Shown here: positions 1 to 8,174 of the stretch, one piece after another
How positions within the stretch are numbered: the stretch's first letter is position 1
How the letters are laid out: each line of letters starts with the position of its first letter
From: UBA2767 sp965228625
GTDB taxonomy: Bacteria > Pseudomonadota > Alphaproteobacteria > Rhizobiales > Methyloligellaceae
Assembly (NCBI GenBank): GCA_965228625.1
Contig: OZ245829.1
Span: 2,294,001-2,358,000 of the forward strand
Reading direction: 5' to 3'
DNA: 64,000 nt
Made by a program: the position numbers and the translations under genes
Notes under the pieces: generated by a model
Database searches by the model: none
Told to the model about the DNA's origin: nothing
What the model saw: the letters and a program-made list of their open reading frames with translations, nothing else

Positions 1-3000
1 ATGGGCCCTGGCTGATGGCGGTGTAGCCGGGCCCGGTCTTCGGGCAGCTCAGCAGCTTGTCGTTGAAGCGTTCCGCGGCGAACAGCGCGGCGGTCTCGGT
101 GTTGAGATAGATTTCCGGAATGAGCTGATCCAGCGCGGCGATATAGTCGGGCACCGTCACGATGCCGTTCAGCAGCGCGTCGAGGACCGGGCCGAGCCCG
201 CCGACACCCCCGACAAAAATCTCGTTGAGATTGTCCGCCAGGCTGGTCTGGTTCTCATTGAGCCCGAGGTCCAGGGGAGAGAAGTTGACCTCGGTGGTGA
301 GCACCACGTCGTTGGCGTTCGGGAATTCCAGCGACGCCTGAAGCGCGGGGCTGGCGAGAAGTCCCAGACCGTTGTCGGTGGTCCCGCCGGCCGCCGACAG
401 GATGAGGTTCGACTGCTGGCCCGGCGCCGCGCTCTGCACCTGCACCCGCACATTGCCGGCGAGGTTCGCCGTCTCCGTCACGTCGACCCGGTCCGAGGTT
501 CCAGCCGCCGGGTCGACATCGACCTCGAAAACACCGGACCCGGTCTGGGTGACGTTGCCCGTGACGGACGTGTTCGCAACCGTGTCCACGCCGCCCGGCG
601 AGAACGTACCCGCGTTGCGCAACAGGCTGCCCGCGCCGAGATCGACGGTCCCGCCGGAGTTGAACAGCCCGCCGCTCAGATTGTCGAAACGGTTGTTGCC
701 GCCGCCGCCGAGGAACGACACGTCTCCCGTGACCGTGCCCGTATTGTTGACGGTTGCCCCGGTGAAGGTGTTGGCGACGATGGCATAGTTGGTTCCGGTG
801 AGCGTTCCGCCGGCGAGGTTGTTGATGGTGGCTCCGGCATTCGCAGACACCGCCAGGAGCCCGGCGAAGCCGCCGTCGACCGTGCCGCCCGAGGTGGTGA
901 TGGTGACGCCGCCCGGTCCGTTCGCCGAGACGCCATATTGCGCCGCGTTGATGTTGCCGGCGGAGGACACATCGACCGTGCTGTTGTCGGACTGCGCGGT
1001 GATGCCGTCCGCCGTCACCGAGAGAATGTCCCCTTCCGACGTGACCTCGACCGCCTCGCCCGCGCGGGCGTCAATGCCGTCCCGCGATGCCCTGATCCTG
1101 CCCGTAGAGGCGACCTGGGTCGTCGCGAAGGCCGAGTCGGCATAGATGCCGGTTGCCGCCGCCGAATTGATGTCGCCAACGGATGTGACCTGGACGCCCA
1201 GATCCGCAGTCGCTTCGATGCCATCCAGGTCCGCGTCGATATTGCCGGTGGACGAGACATCGACCGTGTCGAGGTTCGAGTTGGCGTAGATGCCGGATTG
1301 CACGGCGGAGGAAATGTTGCCGACGGACGTCACCCGGATCGCCTGGTCGCCATAGGCATGAATTCCGTTCGAGTTTGCGGCGATGTTGCCGGTGGAGGAT
1401 ACGGTTACCGTGCCGCTGTTGGCATAGGCGTATATGCCGTCGGCCAAATCCGACGAGATGTTTCCTTCCGACGTGACCTCGACGTCCTGGTCTCCATCGG
1501 CGGTGATGCCGTTCGACCCCGCGGCGATGTCGCCGGCGGAGGACACGGTCACGCTGCCGTTGGCCGCTTCAGCGAGAATGCCGCCCGCATCCGCCGTGAT
1601 GTTCCCCGTCGACGACACGACCGTATTGCCGCCAGACGAATCCACGTAGATGCCGACACTCACAGCGGTGATGTTGCCGATGTTCTCGACGCTCACGTCC
1701 TGAGCCGCTCGTGCGTCGATACCCCTGGCAACGGCATTGATGCTGCCGGTGGAGGACACGTTGACGGTTCCGGCAAGAGCACCGGCGTATATGCCGTCCT
1801 GCGCCGCATCGATGTCGCCCGTGGAGGACACATACACGTTGTCGAAGAAGGAAAGCGTGTTGATTCCGTCTGCCGTCGCAGAGTCAATGTCGCCGACCGA
1901 CGTGACCTCGACCAGACCGTTGCTCTCGGCGTAGATTCCATGATCGGCCGCGGTGATATTGCCCGTGGAGAACACGCGGGTTTCCAGGACCCCGAACGCG
2001 TCGATGCCTTGTAACGTTGCGGACGTAATGTTGCCTTGCGACGTCACCAGTGCATTGTCGTCAGCGCGGACGAAGATTCCAGCATCATTCGCGGTGATGG
2101 TGCCCGTGGAGGACACGATGACGTTGCCGTTGTCCGACTCGGCGACGATGCCGCGACTGGCTCCCGCCGAAATGTCTCCCTCCGACGTGACCTGAACGAG
2201 TTCCCCACCCTGGGCGGAGATGCCCTCGAGGGCGAGTGACGTGATGTCACCGGTGGACGAAATGATCAGGCTACCGATTGCGGAGTAGGCATTTATGCCC
2301 CTCCCCGTCTGGGAGGAGATGTCACCGGTCGACGTGACCCGGACATCCAGTGCGCCGTTGGCAAAAATACCGCCCTCCACGGCGGTTACATCACCTGTGG
2401 ACGTGATCTCAGTTGATCCGGCGTCACTGGCACCGACAATGCCGAATACGCTTGAGGTGATGTCGCCGTTGGATGTGATCGCGACGGAACCGTAATCGGA
2501 TACGGCGACCAATCCGCCGTCACCGCCCGCTCCGGTGACGGTGATGCTCCCTGTGGATGAAACCCGGACGTCCTGTTGGCTCGAATAGGCGTAAATTCCG
2601 TCATACGATGCCGTGATCTCGCCCTCGGAGGTCACGGTGACAACGCCGTTGTCCGAGTAGGCGAAGATGCCGTGGCCCGTCGACGAGGTGATGTCGCCGA
2701 TGGACGTGACGTCGACGTCCTGAATAGCTTCCGCGAGAATGCCGTCCGCATCAGCAAGGATGGCTCCTGTGGACGACACCGATACGGAGCCACTGCCGGA
2801 AGCTCCGAAAATGCCCTCGCTGCCTGCATCGATGTTCCCGGTCGCCGAGATAACCACATCTCCGGCATCTGCATAGCCGTCAATGCCGATCCCGCCTGCA
2901 GAGATATCGCCCGTGTGGGTGATGGTGACGTTGCCATTTTGCGAGCGGCCGGAAATGCCGTTGACACCGGCGCCGGTCGTGATGATCTGAAACGGTCCGC

Positions 3001-3406
3001 CGGGCCCGTCCGTGGTGTCGGAATTGATAACGACATTGCCGGCTGCAACGTCAAAATCAATACCCTCGACGCCCGCCAAGGGGGCGATGTCCTGGTTCAG
3101 GTTGTTGACGTTGAGGACCGTCACAAAGGCCGGATCAAAATCCGCCCCGGCCGCGGCGAGAATGCCAGCGGATTGGTCGCCCGTGCAGATTGCCTCACCG
3201 GGAACCGTTAAAAGATCGCACAGTTGCGGCCCAGCCAGTGCGGCGCGGTCCTGGCCCAGCATCAGCGCGCCGGCCGCGACCGTGCCGAGCAGTGCCGCAC
3301 GCCATGCCGGCAGGGTCGACGCAATGGGGGAAGAAGCAGTACCCGGCCTGCAATCTGCGTTGCATTTGAGGACCGGGCGTTCGATTGGCTTGTTGATTTT
3401 CTCCAT
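1..3406 (-). CDS. Autotransporter adhesin (5'-part; C-terminal barrel lies beyond left edge)
   Basis: A single minus-strand frame is open without a stop from the ATG at 3406 to the window edge, about 1135 codons. The first 58 residues are a long extended signal peptide: a charged N-region, then a hydrophobic stretch ending near ALAGPQ. Residues about 150-850 are some 30 short Gly/Ser/Thr/Asp-rich repeats, the style of a right-handed beta-helix passenger. Next come a GGGGNNRFDNLSGG-type segment and a linker (EIYLNTETAALFAAERFNDK) typical of the junction before an autotransporter beta-barrel. The barrel itself is outside the window. The protein is inferred to be a surface-exposed, type V secreted adhesin. 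A purine-rich site (AGAGGTAAG) precedes the ATG. The opposite strand carries long spurious frames caused by the repeats. Confidence 0.85.
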   Translation of the reverse strand, partial: MEKINKPIERPVLKCNADCRPGTASSPIASTLPAWRAALLGTVAAGALMLGQDRAALAGPQLCDLLTVPGEAICTGDQSAGILAAAGADFDPAFVTVLNVNNLNQDIAPLAGVEGIDFDVAAGNVVINSDTTDGPGGPFQIITTGAGVNGISGRSQNGNVTITHTGDISAGGIGIDGYADAGDVVISATGNIDAGSEGIFGASGSGSVSVSSTGAILADADGILAEAIQDVDVTSIGDITSSTGHGIFAYSDNGVVTVTSEGEITASYDGIYAYSSQQDVRVSSTGSITVTGAGGDGGLVAVSDYGSVAITSNGDITSSVFGIVGASDAGSTEITSTGDVTAVEGGIFANGALDVRVTSTGDISSQTGRGINAYSAIGSLIISSTGDITSLALEGISAQGGELVQVTSEGDISAGASRGIVAESDNGNVIVSSTGTITANDAGIFVRADDNALVTSQGNITSATLQGIDAFGVLETRVFSTGNITAADHGIYAESNGLVEVTSVGDIDSATADGINTLSFFDNVYVSSTGDIDAAQDGIYAGALAGTVNVSSTGSINAVARGIDARAAQDVSVENIGNITAVSVGIYVDSSGGNTVVSSTGNITADAGGILAEAANGSVTVSSAGDIAAGSNGITADGDQDVEVTSEGNISSDLADGIYAYANSGTVTVSSTGNIAANSNGIHAYGDQAIRVTSVGNISSAVQSGIYANSNLDTVDVSSTGNIDADLDGIEATADLGVQVTSVGDINSAAATGIYADSAFATTQVASTGRIRASRDGIDARAGEAVEVTSEGDILSVTADGITAQSDNSTVDVSSAGNINAAQYGVSANGPGGVTITTSGGTVDGGFAGLLAVSANAGATINNLAGGTLTGTNYAIVANTFTGATVNNTGTVTGDVSFLGGGGNNRFDNLSGGLFNSGGTVDLGAGSLLRNAGTFSPGGVDTVANTSVTGNVTQTGSGVFEVDVDPAAGTSDRVDVTETANLAGNVRVQVQSAAPGQQSNLILSAAGGTTDNGLGLLASPALQASLEFPNANDVVLTTEVNFSPLDLGLNENQTSLADNLNEIFVGGVGGLGPVLDALLNGIVTVPDYIAALDQLIPEIYLNTETAALFAAERFNDKLLSCPKTGPGYTAISQGP
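850..2960 (-). repeat. About 30 alternating short repeats in the adhesin passenger
   Basis: The encoded passenger alternates two unit types. One is about 23 residues (pattern VxVSSTGNIxA...GIxA), the other about 25 residues (pattern VxVTSEGDIxS...GIYA). The composite unit is about 48 residues or 144 bp. Roughly 30 GI-containing units can be counted. Units are divergent rather than identical, which suggests old duplication followed by drift. Confidence 0.8.
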
Positions 3407-3496
3407 CTTACCTCTACCAGTAAGCAATCGCGTTGCTTGATCGGTGCTTGGAAAACAGATCACCCCGAGCCGTCCCGGATACTGCTTCGTTCAAAC

Positions 3497-3540
3497 AAAT
3501 AGGCGGCTCCCGCGCGCGGCGAACGACCCAAACGGGTTAC
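3497..3540 (-). promoter_or_regulatory. Candidate activator-dependent promoter of the adhesin (site A)
   Basis: Minus-strand dyad ACCCGTTTGGGT followed, 23 bases after the GGG, by CCTATTT, a plausible -10. The ATG of the adhesin is 91 bases downstream of the -10-like box. There is no good -35 hexamer. If CTATTT is the -10, the 10-bp core centres near -41.5, the usual class II activator position. The same arrangement recurs at 4868-4910, with a weaker version at 5597-5640. Confidence 0.5.
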
Positions 3541-3662
3541 CGGCGGACATTTTCGGAGGCTGTTGCAAAATTGCCGATGCGCACGGCATGCGGGCAAATC
3601 CACAGGCTCGGGGGCGGGAATGACTGTTGGCGAGGTTGGCAAGGCCACCAAAAAAACGAACT

Positions 3663-3736
3663 CCCGGACAGTGCACGCGGGACGCGTGTCACGTGATCCG
3701 GGATCCATCGCAAGATGTGGCGAAGCCGCAACTGGA
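3663..3736. repeat. 74-bp direct repeat, copy 1
   Basis: Matches 3898-3971 at 73 of 74 positions by eye; the difference is g/t in the tgtggcg versus tgttgcg segment. It contains the internal palindrome-like run gatccgggatc and is followed by a CCCGCTTTCGCGGG hairpin. Confidence 0.85.
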
Positions 3737-3897
3737 CTCCCGCTTTCGCGGGAGTTTCGGTGACGTGTGCAGGCCCGTCCCGGTGATCCATTCCGTGACC
3801 GCCGTCACGCGCTGAGGGGTTAGTGGAATGGATTCCCGCCTTCGCGGGAATGACGAATTGGGGTTGGTCCCGGCGTTCCAACGTCCCCACCCGTCAT

Positions 3898-3971
3898 CCC
3901 GGACAGTGCACGCGGGACGCGTGTCACGTGATCCGGGATCCATCGCAAGATGTTGCGAAGCCGCAACTGGA
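3898..3971. repeat. 74-bp direct repeat, copy 2
   Basis: Second copy of the 3663-3736 repeat, 235 bp away and in the same orientation. It is followed by a TCCGGCTTTCGCCGGA hairpin instead of the CCCGCTTTCGCGGG hairpin of copy 1, so both flanks keep base pairing with different bases. Confidence 0.85.
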
Positions 3972-4087
3972 TTCCGGCTTTCGCCGGAATGACGACAAGG
4001 CGAATTGCCCGCGCAGGCGGGGGCGGGATTGACGAGTGAAATCTCTCCGGCCCGCGTTTCGGGATGGAGCGTGCACCAGGGTGGCGC

Positions 4088-4762
4088 CTAAGGGCGGAAG
4101 GGGTCTGTGCTGTTCTCCGAGCGCTTGCTCTTGAAGGGGTCCGTGTTGTCCTCCGGGCGATCGCGCTTGAAGGGGTCCGCGTCGTCCTCCGAGCGATCGC
4201 TCTTGATGGCCTGCATGTTCCGCTGGCAATTGAGGAGCTCTTCCGTCGCGGCGTAGCTGCCCTTCAGGTTGAGGTTCGCGACCGTCTTTCCCTTGTAGGT
4301 GATGTAGAGCTTGTCGCTCAGGGCGAAGTCCACAAAAAAACTGTCCTCCCGTGTCGGCACGGGGAGGATCAGCGCAATAATGTCCCGGACGCGCACCCCG
4401 GCGGCGTCACCGGACCATGTCGGCTTCCTGTCGAACTGAAACACCAGCGAGTAGCTCTCGCCTTCCTCCAGGGACAGCCAGTCGCGGTCGGTGATCATGA
4501 TGTAGGCGTGGGACATCTTGTGGCTGAAGCCGAACCGCAGATCCGTGCCGTCCTCGTAGGATGCGTAGATGAAGCAACCGTAGTTCAGCCGCTGATCGAC
4601 GTTGATTTCCCAGGGGCCGACGCTCTTCCACTTGATGGCGTTCCTCTGAACGTCCGGGTCCGACGCGCCCATCAGGACCAACAGCGCCAGGATCGACAGC
4701 GCGCCCGCGCCCACTCTCCGGCCTAACCATTCCCTCGCTGCCGTCAGGTTCATTTGGGTCAT
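4088..4762 (-). CDS. Small exported protein with C-terminal DPF repeats
   Basis: A 224-residue protein of unknown family. Residues 15-33 form a hydrophobic segment after basic residues, read here as a signal peptide or N-terminal anchor. The middle (about 40-190) is a mixed beta-rich sequence with VDQRLNYGCFIYASYEDG, FSHKMSHAYIMITD and the FVDFALSDKLYITYKG stretch, resembling an invasion-associated-locus-B-like soluble domain, but this is not certain. The C-terminus carries three degenerate 13-residue repeats, each with DPFK/DPFR. It lies between the adhesin and the 158-residue gene and has the shared dyad 106 bases upstream of its start. A second ATG at 4753 is possible. Confidence 0.7.
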   Translation of the reverse strand: MTQMNLTAAREWLGRRVGAGALSILALLVLMGASDPDVQRNAIKWKSVGPWEINVDQRLNYGCFIYASYEDGTDLRFGFSHKMSHAYIMITDRDWLSLEEGESYSLVFQFDRKPTWSGDAAGVRVRDIIALILPVPTREDSFFVDFALSDKLYITYKGKTVANLNLKGSYAATEELLNCQRNMQAIKSDRSEDDADPFKRDRPEDNTDPFKSKRSENSTDPFRP

Positions 4763-4867
4763 TCTCGCGTCGTGCTTGTTTGCCTGATGACTGCGCCGGG
4801 CACCCGTTGCGCCTTGAGTTCGAAATCAGTGCGCTCGATATGCCCCGCCGAATCACCCCTCCCGCAA

Positions 4868-4910
4868 AAATAGGATCGGTGCGACCGGCGAGAACCGCCC
4901 AAACGGGCTA
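4868..4910 (-). promoter_or_regulatory. Candidate activator-dependent promoter (site B)
   Basis: Minus-strand dyad GCCCGTTTGGGC with CCTATTT 23 bases after the GGG, the same spacing as at 3497-3540. The outer base pair has changed from A/T to G/C on both sides, preserving the symmetry. The next minus-strand start, at 4762, is 106 bases downstream of the -10-like box. Confidence 0.5.
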
Positions 4911-4980
4911 CGGACGAAAATAACTCTTCAAACGCATTCAGGATCGGGCCCTGGCGCCGCGGTGTCGGGCGGCCACGTCG

Positions 4981-5457
4981 CTATGCCTGATCTCCGCCTC
5001 TGCTTTTGAGCAGCTTGTCCATCTCGAAGCGCGCCATCCTGAGAATGTGGCCGAGCCGTGTGAGGCCATGCGCGTCCGCGGTCTGGATGAGCGGCGTGAT
5101 GGCGTCGCAGATCAGCGTCAGGGCGGCAAGGGTCTCGTTCGGCCGGTTCTTGATGTTGAGCTTGCGCTCGGTTTCCAGCTTGGCGAGCCCGAGGATATCG
5201 CTGAGGCGTGTGAGCATCTGTGCGTCCGCGGTTTCCATGATCGGGGGGATGGCCTCGCCGATGTGCATCAGGGCGTCACGGATTTCCCTGGAGAGCTCCG
5301 CCCCCGACTCCGGGCCGGTTGAATCCTGCCCGCAAGGCGGGGTCTCCGACCGGTCCGCGTCAGCGGCATGTTCGGTGCCTCCGACCACGACGAGACCGGG
5401 TTTTTTGCCGCCTTTTTGGCCGCCACTTTTGCCGCCATTGTCCTTTCGTTTTGCCAT
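4981..5457 (-). CDS. Hypothetical 158-residue protein with an internal duplication
   Basis: Not recognised. The first 18 residues are Lys/Gly-rich. From residue about 58 onward there are two related helical segments of about 42 residues. One contains IGEAIPPIMETADAQMLTRL, the other ICDAITPLIQTADAHGLTRL, joined by a short charged linker. Both end in a basic helix (AKLETERKL / ARFEMDKLL). No signal peptide or membrane segment is seen, so it is probably cytoplasmic. The shared dyad lies about 170 bases upstream, which suggests co-regulation with the adhesin and the exported DPF protein. Confidence 0.65.
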   Translation of the reverse strand: MAKRKDNGGKSGGQKGGKKPGLVVVGGTEHAADADRSETPPCGQDSTGPESGAELSREIRDALMHIGEAIPPIMETADAQMLTRLSDILGLAKLETERKLNIKNRPNETLAALTLICDAITPLIQTADAHGLTRLGHILRMARFEMDKLLKSRGGDQA

Positions 5458-5596
5458 GTCCGGGCTCCCCGATTCATGTCTCTTTCAGTCATCGAAAAGC
5501 CGGGAAAGTAATGGCGAGCGGTTGTAGAGAAAAAATCGCTCGAAGAGTTGACAACGTAACAGACCCGACTCATATGCCACTACTCGACAGGGAATC

Positions 5597-5640
5597 TTTA
5601 GTGAAAATCTACGCGCAGAAATGCACCCAAACGGGTTAAA
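5597..5640 (-). promoter_or_regulatory. Third copy of the dyad (site C)
   Basis: Minus-strand ACCCGTTTGGGT at about 5625-5636. A TAAAGA element lies at the position where sites A and B have CCTATTT. It lies in the divergent region between the 158-residue gene (minus) and the LuxR-type array (plus, start 5833), so it could serve either or both. Confidence 0.4.
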
Positions 5641-5832
5641 AACAGAGATTTTTCAAGGTTTTTCAAGTGCGCCGAGCATTCAACTTGGCCGGACCTCGGC
5701 GCCGGCGTGTATTGCGCGAAGCACCGACCCGCCCGTGTGAGGGCGCGCCCGGATTCCAACTTCGCGAGAAGACGGAGGACCTGGTCTTGCCCGATGATTC
5801 AACCGGGCGATGGCCGACAAGGAGACGGACAC

Positions 5833-7005
5833 GTGAATGACAAACTGCTGAAGACGATCGAGACCCTGTATGATTGCATCGACGAAACCTTCGACCATGC
5901 CCGGGGGATCGAGGCCTACAGCAAGGCCCTCGACGATACCGGCCTGCTTCTGTCCGAGATCGGGCCTGGCGGGCACGGGCTAAGCAATCACTACTATCGC
6001 AATTTTCCGGAGGACGCGGTGGGCGCGATGGTCGCCAAATTCGACAGCGCGGACAACAACAGCATCTTCCAGGTCACTCTGAAATTCCCGGTCGGCACGC
6101 CGATCCTGCGGCGCGTGTTCGTGCCCGACGCGGCCCATCTCACCGGCCGCATGTACAACGACAGCGCCAAACGGTGGGGCATTCACAGCGAGGGCGCCTC
6201 CATTCTCACCCGGGACAGGCTGACCGCCATGATGTGCGCGTTCATTCGCCACCCCGGGCAGAGAGAACTCGATCACGAGATGCTCGGCATGATGGCCGTT
6301 CTCAACAACCACTATCGCCGCGCGATGGGCGTGCAGGGGCGGCTGGATCAACTGGAGCAGACCTTGATCCAGTCGAGCAACCTGCTGGATTTGATCGATT
6401 TCGGGGTCGTGCTCTACGGCAAGCAGGCGAACCCGGTTTTCGTGAACGCGGCCGCGCAACGCATCATCGACCAGAAGGACGGCGTGGCGCTCAATGAACG
6501 CAAGCTGTTCTTCCTGGAATCGAACGCGGACCAGGCGTTTCAGGACATGGTGTCCGCCCTCTACCGGCAGGACGTCCCGTTGAGCGCGAAAGTCGGCGGC
6601 GCGCTGAAAGTCGCCCGGATTTCAGGCGAGAAGGCCTACGGAGCCATGCTCGTTCCCGTGCCGACGCGGCGGGACATCGGCGCCGACTCGGCAGCCGCCG
6701 CGGTGTTCCTGTTCGACCCGCTGGCGAACCGCACCGCGGCCATCGACCTGTTCGTGTCCAATTACGACCTGTCGCGCGCGGAAGCGAAACTGGCGCACCG
6801 TCTCGCGCTCGGCGACAGTCTCGAGGAAGCGGCCGCCCGGCGCAGCATCACCCGCAACACCGCCAAGGGACAACTGCGTTCCATATTCGCCAAGACCAAC
6901 ACCAACCGGCAGCCGGAGCTCGTCAGCCTGCTGCTGCGCTCCATTGCCGGGATCAATCTCAAGACCGGCGAAGGCGGCCGCCTCGAAGAGGAGACGGTCG
7001 CGTGA
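5833..7005 (+). CDS. LuxR-type transcriptional regulator, tandem paralogue 1
   Basis: A 390-residue cytoplasmic DNA-binding protein. The C-terminal helix-turn-helix (about residues 311-370; YDLSRAEAKLAHRLALGDS then AAARRSITRNTAKGQLRSIF) is of the LuxR/GerE class. The first ~300 residues are a sensor region with a PAS-like centre (DFGVVLYGKQANPVFVNAAAQRI), ligand unknown; there is no autoinducer-domain signature. The GTG at 5833 is chosen because it aligns with the starts of both downstream paralogues (MND-LLKTIE) and has AGGAGA upstream; the frame opens earlier. It overlaps the next gene by 4 bases (GTGA). Confidence 0.88.
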   Translation: MNDKLLKTIETLYDCIDETFDHARGIEAYSKALDDTGLLLSEIGPGGHGLSNHYYRNFPEDAVGAMVAKFDSADNNSIFQVTLKFPVGTPILRRVFVPDAAHLTGRMYNDSAKRWGIHSEGASILTRDRLTAMMCAFIRHPGQRELDHEMLGMMAVLNNHYRRAMGVQGRLDQLEQTLIQSSNLLDLIDFGVVLYGKQANPVFVNAAAQRIIDQKDGVALNERKLFFLESNADQAFQDMVSALYRQDVPLSAKVGGALKVARISGEKAYGAMLVPVPTRRDIGADSAAAAVFLFDPLANRTAAIDLFVSNYDLSRAEAKLAHRLALGDSLEEAAARRSITRNTAKGQLRSIFAKTNTNRQPELVSLLLRSIAGINLKTGEGGRLEEETVA

Positions 7006-8174
7006 ACGACAGGTTACTGAAGACCATCGAGATCCTGTACGACAGTATCGGCGACAGTTTCGACCATGGCCGGGGCCTTGAAGCCTACAGCAAGACCGTC
7101 GACGACACGGGCCTCATTCTCTCGGAGATCGGGCCGGGGGGACGCGGGTTCAAGAGTTTCAACTTTCACAACATCCCGGAAGATTCGGTGGCGGTGATGA
7201 CCACCAAATACGACAACGAAGAGAGCAGCAGCCTGTTCCAGGTCATGTCGAAATTCCCGGTCGGCATGCCGATCCTGCGGCGGGTGTTCGTGCCGGACGA
7301 GATCCACTTTTCCACGCCCATGTACAAGGAGACCAGTGAACCCTGGGGCATTCACAGCGACGGTGCCGCCATTATCAGCCGGGACCAGATGACCACCATG
7401 TTGTGCGGCTTTGTGCGGTTTCCCGGCCAATCGGAACTCGATCACGAGCAACTGGGCATGATGGCCGTGCTCAACAGCCACTACGACCGGGCCATGCGCC
7501 TGCAGGGGCGGCTGGACAAGCTGGAACAGACCATGATCCAGTCGAGCAACCTGCTGGACCTGATCGATTTCGGCATCGTTCTCTACGGCAGGCGGGGGAC
7601 GCCCGTGTTCGTGAACGAGGCCGCCCGGCGCATCATCTCCCAGAACGACGGCGTGGTGCTCAACGCCCGCAAGCTCTCCTTCCTGGACGCAAGAGTGGAC
7701 CAGGCATTTCAGGACATGGTGTCGGCGCTCTACCGGCGCGATGTCCCGTTGAGCGCGAAGACCGGCGGCACGCTGAAAGTTCCGCGCATCTCCGGCGGAC
7801 AGGCCTATGGTGCGGTCGTGGTGCCCCTGCCCGCGCACAAGAACGTCATCGGCGGCAGCGCGTCCGTGGCCGTATTCCTGTTCGACCCGACGGCAAACAG
7901 GACCGCGGCCATCACGATGTTCGTGTCCAGCTACGACCTGTCCCGCGCGGAAGCGGAACTTGCGCATCGTCTGGCACTCGGCGACACTCTCGAGGAGGCA
8001 GCGACCCGGCGCGGCATCAGCCGCAATACCGCGAAGGGTCAACTGCGGTCGATATTCGCCAAGACCAACACCAACCGGCAATCGGAGCTTGTCAGCCTGC
8101 TGCTTCGCTCCGTCGCCGGGATCAATCTCCGGGACGGTCAGAGCGGCGAGGCAAAACAAGAGAAGCGCAAATGA
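7002..8174 (+). CDS. LuxR-type transcriptional regulator, tandem paralogue 2
   Basis: A 390-residue paralogue, collinear over its whole length with its two neighbours. It starts at a GTG that overlaps the previous stop and ends in an ATGA overlap with the next start, so all three genes are probably translationally coupled. The recognition part of the helix-turn-helix (RRGISRNTAKGQLRSIF) is nearly identical to the others, so all three may bind the same or very similar sites. The N-terminal sensor halves differ more, consistent with different signals. Confidence 0.88.
   Translation: MNDRLLKTIEILYDSIGDSFDHGRGLEAYSKTVDDTGLILSEIGPGGRGFKSFNFHNIPEDSVAVMTTKYDNEESSSLFQVMSKFPVGMPILRRVFVPDEIHFSTPMYKETSEPWGIHSDGAAIISRDQMTTMLCGFVRFPGQSELDHEQLGMMAVLNSHYDRAMRLQGRLDKLEQTMIQSSNLLDLIDFGIVLYGRRGTPVFVNEAARRIISQNDGVVLNARKLSFLDARVDQAFQDMVSALYRRDVPLSAKTGGTLKVPRISGGQAYGAVVVPLPAHKNVIGGSASVAVFLFDPTANRTAAITMFVSSYDLSRAEAELAHRLALGDTLEEAATRRGISRNTAKGQLRSIFAKTNTNRQSELVSLLLRSVAGINLRDGQSGEAKQEKRK

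Larger units (their letters stand above)
3541..4087. other. Repeat-rich intergenic stretch, no gene
   Basis: Between the adhesin promoter and the stop of the next minus-strand gene there is no convincing reading frame. The stretch holds two nearly identical 74-bp direct repeats. It also holds several short palindromes of the form TTCCxxCTTTCGxxGGAATGAC, a common dispersed intergenic repeat style in Proteobacteria. Translations such as VIPAKAGI in several frames are by-products of these repeats. Confidence 0.7.

Noticed and set aside
938..2014. Plus-strand 358-codon open frame antisense to the adhesin
   Set aside because: It mirrors the repeat codons of the minus-strand gene, lacks a ribosome site and has repetitive Arg/Asp/Val composition. 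The minus-strand reading has a signal peptide and a recognisable autotransporter linker.
3537..3943. Minus-strand frames with VIPAKAGI-type peptides
   Set aside because: Typical false translations of dispersed intergenic palindromes.
7403..8170. Long N-terminal extension of the third LuxR-type gene
   Set aside because: It overlaps paralogue 2 completely; the start at 8171 aligns with the other two starts.
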